From positions 1 through 5,097 of the forward strand of contig PIVH01000728.1 of assembly GCA_003354225.1 (NCBI GenBank): a stretch of DNA of 5,097 nt, given 5' to 3'. The position numbers and the translations under genes were made by a program. The notes under the pieces were generated by a model. The model was not told the DNA's origin, made no database searches, and worked only from the letters and a program-made list of their open reading frames with translations. This DNA is from Globobulimina sp. Lineage: Eukaryota > Foraminifera > Rotaliida. Below are positions 4,274 to 5,097 of the stretch, one piece after another (the first letter of the stretch is position 1; each line of letters opens with the position of its first letter).

Positions 4274-5097
4274 ATGTCGCCGTATTTCCTTTTTTTATTT
4301 GCAGCAACAACATACGCAGCTAGATTACCATCCAAATCCCTGGGGTTCTATTGTTTAATTGCAGACGATGGAGACTCTGTTTGTGTTCTATTACTACCAA
4401 TAATACAATATAATGTATACAAACACTCACATATAAAAAGCAATATTCATCCACATCAAATTGGCAGCCACAATTATATGATTACATTATCAGCGGCTCA
4501 AACGTCATCTGGTTAACATTCATAAATCCTGAGAAAATGCCTTCAGTCCCTCCGGCTATGGCAAATCTCGCCAAATGTAAAGGCCAACCTGGCTGTCCCG
4601 GCATAAACACGCCAGTAATATTCAGTATTGGCGGTGAAGGCTATTCTAAAAAAGCATGGTCTTGGTTAAGCTCGCAAGCTGCCGCAGAAAACATGGCGGC
4701 CGAAGTAGCCACTTGGGACGCAAAATATGGCGCAGATGGCGTGGATCTTGACATTGAGGGCCCTGCAGGTTCAGCCAAGCATGGTGGTCAAAACATGGTG
4801 TATTTTGCTAAGAAATTACATGCTTTAAATCCAAATATGATTATAACGCAGCCCGTATATGGATATCCACAAATCGATGCGGAGAATGATGTGGTCAATG
4901 CAGGGTTCACCGCAGATGGACAGGCAAATGGTTTAGTTGCTGCAGTTGGGTTAATGGTGTATAATGATTTAGAATCATTGAATTGGGTCAAAGATTATGC
5001 AAATGCCACAACTCAAAACCTTCCGATTAAAGTAAATGTGCCGACTGCAAATATATTGGCTGGTATTCAAGGACCTGCATCGGATTCGGTGATCCAA
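4274..5097 (+). CDS. Secreted GH18 chitinase-like protein, 3' end beyond window
   Basis: Exons 4274-4378 and 4441-5097 join in phase to give the first 254 residues. Residues 1-15 (MSPYFLFLFAATTYA) form a signal peptide with a probable cleavage site after Ala15, so the enzyme should be secreted or enter the endomembrane system. FSIGG at 96-100 is the third-strand GH18 motif. DGVDLDIE at 134-141 fits the DxxDxDxE active site, with Glu141 as the expected proton donor. QPVYGYP at 172-178 and MVY at 207-209 are the usual later barrel-strand motifs lining the substrate groove. GH18 enzymes cleave beta-1,4 links between N-acetylglucosamine units in chitin by substrate-assisted catalysis; all expected catalytic residues seen so far are present. 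Food digestion, wall turnover or defence are all possible roles. An endo-beta-N-acetylglucosaminidase or lectin-like member is less likely given the intact motif. The GC content of exon 2 rises to 50-58% in places. Confidence 0.85.
4379..4440 (+). other. Predicted 62-nt intron of the chitinase-like gene
   Basis: The donor is GTTTGT after TCT and the acceptor is ATAAAAAG ending at 4440; no other AG lies inside. It is a phase 0 intron that links the signal-peptide frame to the catalytic-domain frame, avoiding the stop at 4514-4516 in the first frame and the TAA at 4411 in the second. A second in-phase donor, GTTCTA at 4385, would add two residues. The acceptor lacks a pyrimidine tract. Confidence 0.6.

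Noticed and set aside
4096-4323. 75-codon + strand ORF
   Set aside because: It is T-rich low-complexity translation of the probable intron or leader before the chitinase-like gene and lacks any domain-like pattern.
4305-4358. Alternative acceptor TTTGCAG at 4304 extending the kinase fragment by 17 residues to a stop
   Set aside because: The acceptor looks good and phase fits, but it would cut through the signal-peptide exon. The pyrimidine tract is explained by Phe/Leu codons there. It remains possible as an alternative transcript.
4788-4991. 67-codon - strand ORF
   Set aside because: It lies opposite the GH18 catalytic domain, whose conserved motifs establish the + strand as coding.
1-5097. 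Bacterial features, CRISPR array, insertion sequence, tRNA or rRNA
   Set aside because: I saw no spaced direct repeats, transposase-like frames, terminal inverted repeats or tRNA A/B box pairs, and the gene structure is eukaryotic.

Overview
The window is AT-rich eukaryotic nuclear DNA. It shows GT-AG introns, canonical AATAAA signals, no Shine-Dalgarno or operon layout, and TAA, TAG and TGA all used as stops, which argues for the standard code. Several predicted proteins carry Lys runs and short dipeptide runs (Asn-Ile, Glu-Asn, Glu-Tyr) built from hexanucleotide repeats. Together with the style of the kinase fragment this suggests a free-living protist, possibly a foraminiferan or other rhizarian. 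That placement is inference from general appearance, not a demonstrated match.

Layout: (1) + strand, 196-1882: a probable three-exon gene for a 460-residue Cys-rich multi-pass membrane protein with a low-complexity charged N-terminus. It is preceded by two tiny upstream ORFs and a T/G-rich block. (2) 1883-2070: a convergent 3' region with back-to-back AATAAA signals on the two strands. (3) - strand, 2071-2457: a 128-residue single-pass membrane protein with a presequence-like N-terminus. (4) - strand, 2546-3451: a 301-residue basic protein whose first ~90 residues look like an OB fold of the TPP1/ACD telomere-protein type (tentative). (5) + strand, 3613-3975: a short ORF covering only the last part of a protein kinase C-lobe, with no room upstream for the rest of the kinase. 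(6) 3976-4273: very AT-rich, with a TACTAAC branch-point-like motif and an acceptor-like TTTTACAG. (7) + strand, 4274 to the window end: a secreted glycoside hydrolase family 18 (chitinase-like) protein with a signal peptide, one short intron and an intact catalytic motif, cut off by the window edge.

The genes do not form an obvious pathway. The most informative patterns are the splicing architecture (long runs lacking AG that end at acceptor-like sites), the possible TPP1-like protein, the orphan kinase tail next to a chitinase, and the compositional jump inside the chitinase gene. All splice models were made by eye and need transcript support.
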